DNA from: Saprospiraceae bacterium
Lineage (GTDB): Bacteria > Bacteroidota > Bacteroidia > Chitinophagales > Saprospiraceae
Assembly: GCA_007125435.1 (NCBI GenBank)
Contig: SLDF01000103.1
Coordinates: 1-7,321 of the forward strand
Direction of reading: 5' to 3'
DNA length: 7,321 bases
Below are positions 6,849 to 7,321 of the stretch, piece by piece (the stretch's first letter is position 1; every line of letters starts with the position of its first letter). Below the pieces are notes generated by a model. That model searched no databases and was not told where the DNA came from. It was given only the letters and a program-made list of their open reading frames with translations. A program made the position numbers and the translations under genes.

Positions 6849-7321
6849 CTACAAACTTTGCATCATATCGTTCATGATGTGCAGACATTCCACTATGTAC
6901 ACATCTTTTTTAATACTTTCTATCCAAGCTTCATTTCTCGCTTCTTTAGCTTCATCCATTTTGATAGCAGCCATATCCTCCGGGAGGTTCAGGGCCTCAA
7001 GATTAGGAATTTCATTTTCTAGAAGTGATTTGAACTTCTCAGATTTCCGTTCTCTCTCCTGCATCATTTCATCGAATGCATCAAAAGCAAGAGGGAATGT
7101 CTTTGTATTTCTATTTTCTTTTAATCGCAACGCATTTTCCTCTATCAACATAAAGGTTTCATCCGTCTTGACTCTTTTTTCACTATTAACTGCTAAAATA
7201 TCTTTATGCTTCACTTTGAATACATTTTGGTTGTACTTCAAAGGGCTGATTTCACTCCAAGCCATTGGATAATCTGTCTCTCTTTCACCAATATCGATAT
7301 GCATGTATGGGTCAGGCAATA
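6849..7321 (-). CDS. prc: Tail-specific (C-terminal processing) protease, C-terminal part
   Basis: This is the last ~157 codons of a gene whose 5' part lies beyond the right edge. The frame is open to the edge; its leftmost possible start there is a TTG that reads as the leucine of LPDPY, so it is not the true start. The sequence LPDPYMHIDIGERETDYPMAWSEI followed by a charged, helical, Glu/Lys-rich tail is typical of the C-terminal domain of Prc/Tsp-type S41 peptidases (compare the GE...LPWD segment in E. coli Prc). Such enzymes are periplasmic serine proteases with a Ser-Lys dyad that degrade or trim proteins from the C-terminus. The PDZ and catalytic regions, and any signal peptide, are outside the window, so activity cannot be judged. 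The stop is TAG at 6851-6849, followed by a strong terminator. The family call is fairly firm; the exact subfamily is not. Confidence 0.8.
   Translation of the reverse strand, partial: LPDPYMHIDIGERETDYPMAWSEISPLKYNQNVFKVKHKDILAVNSEKRVKTDETFMLIEENALRLKENRNTKTFPLAFDAFDEMMQERERKSEKFKSLLENEIPNLEALNLPEDMAAIKMDEAKEARNEAWIESIKKDVYIVECLHIMNDMMQSL

Noticed and set aside
6664..6888. 74-codon minus-strand frame between the protease gene and trkA
   Set aside because: It begins inside the end of the protease gene in another frame and runs straight through the perfect 14-base-pair terminator. Its product has no recognisable features.
1..7321. A new defence, toxin-antitoxin, CRISPR or mobile system
   Set aside because: All substantial frames belong to well-known housekeeping families. 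No repeat-spacer array, transposase, recombinase or paired small genes are visible.

Overview
The window looks like an ordinary chromosomal segment of a member of the Bacteroidota. The evidence is the style of the proteins (GlutR carrying a VGEREI-type signature and a GAGQTN nucleotide loop, a Uup-type ABC-F ATPase, a tail-specific protease C-terminus beginning LPDPY.HIDIGERE), the lack of clear Shine-Dalgarno sequences before the genes, and one promoter candidate of the TTG / TAnnTTTG type used by this phylum. The genus cannot be read from the sequence.

Layout, left to right: (1) bases 1-236 hold no convincing gene. They contain a bidirectional terminator-like hairpin (18-59) and a small second hairpin. 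(2) 237-2102, minus strand: a complete Uup-type ABC-F ATPase. (3) 2103-2548: a long divergent intergenic region. Its left part is the putative abcF leader, with an inverted repeat and two tiny chained ORFs. Its middle is a highly structured GC-rich palindromic element, and its right part is the hemA upstream region. (4) 2549-3784, plus strand: glutamyl-tRNA reductase (hemA), the entry step of C5 heme/tetrapyrrole synthesis. It stands alone in the window. (5) 3836-6629, minus strand: a trkA-trkH potassium-uptake operon. TrkA (RCK regulator) comes first and TrkH (membrane channel subunit) starts 4 bases after it. (6) 6630-6848: the trkA upstream region and a strong rho-independent terminator. 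(7) 6849-7321, minus strand: the 3' end of a tail-specific (C-terminal processing) protease gene that runs off the right edge.

The genes are separate housekeeping units: ribosome rescue/ATPase, heme synthesis, potassium homeostasis and periplasmic proteolysis. TrkA and TrkH clearly work together, with TrkA binding nucleotide on the cytoplasmic side to gate the TrkH pore. I found no defence system, mobile element gene, CRISPR array, rRNA or tRNA. The items most worth a second look are non-coding: the abcF leader with two ATGA-chained mini-ORFs, and the palindromic element between abcF and hemA.
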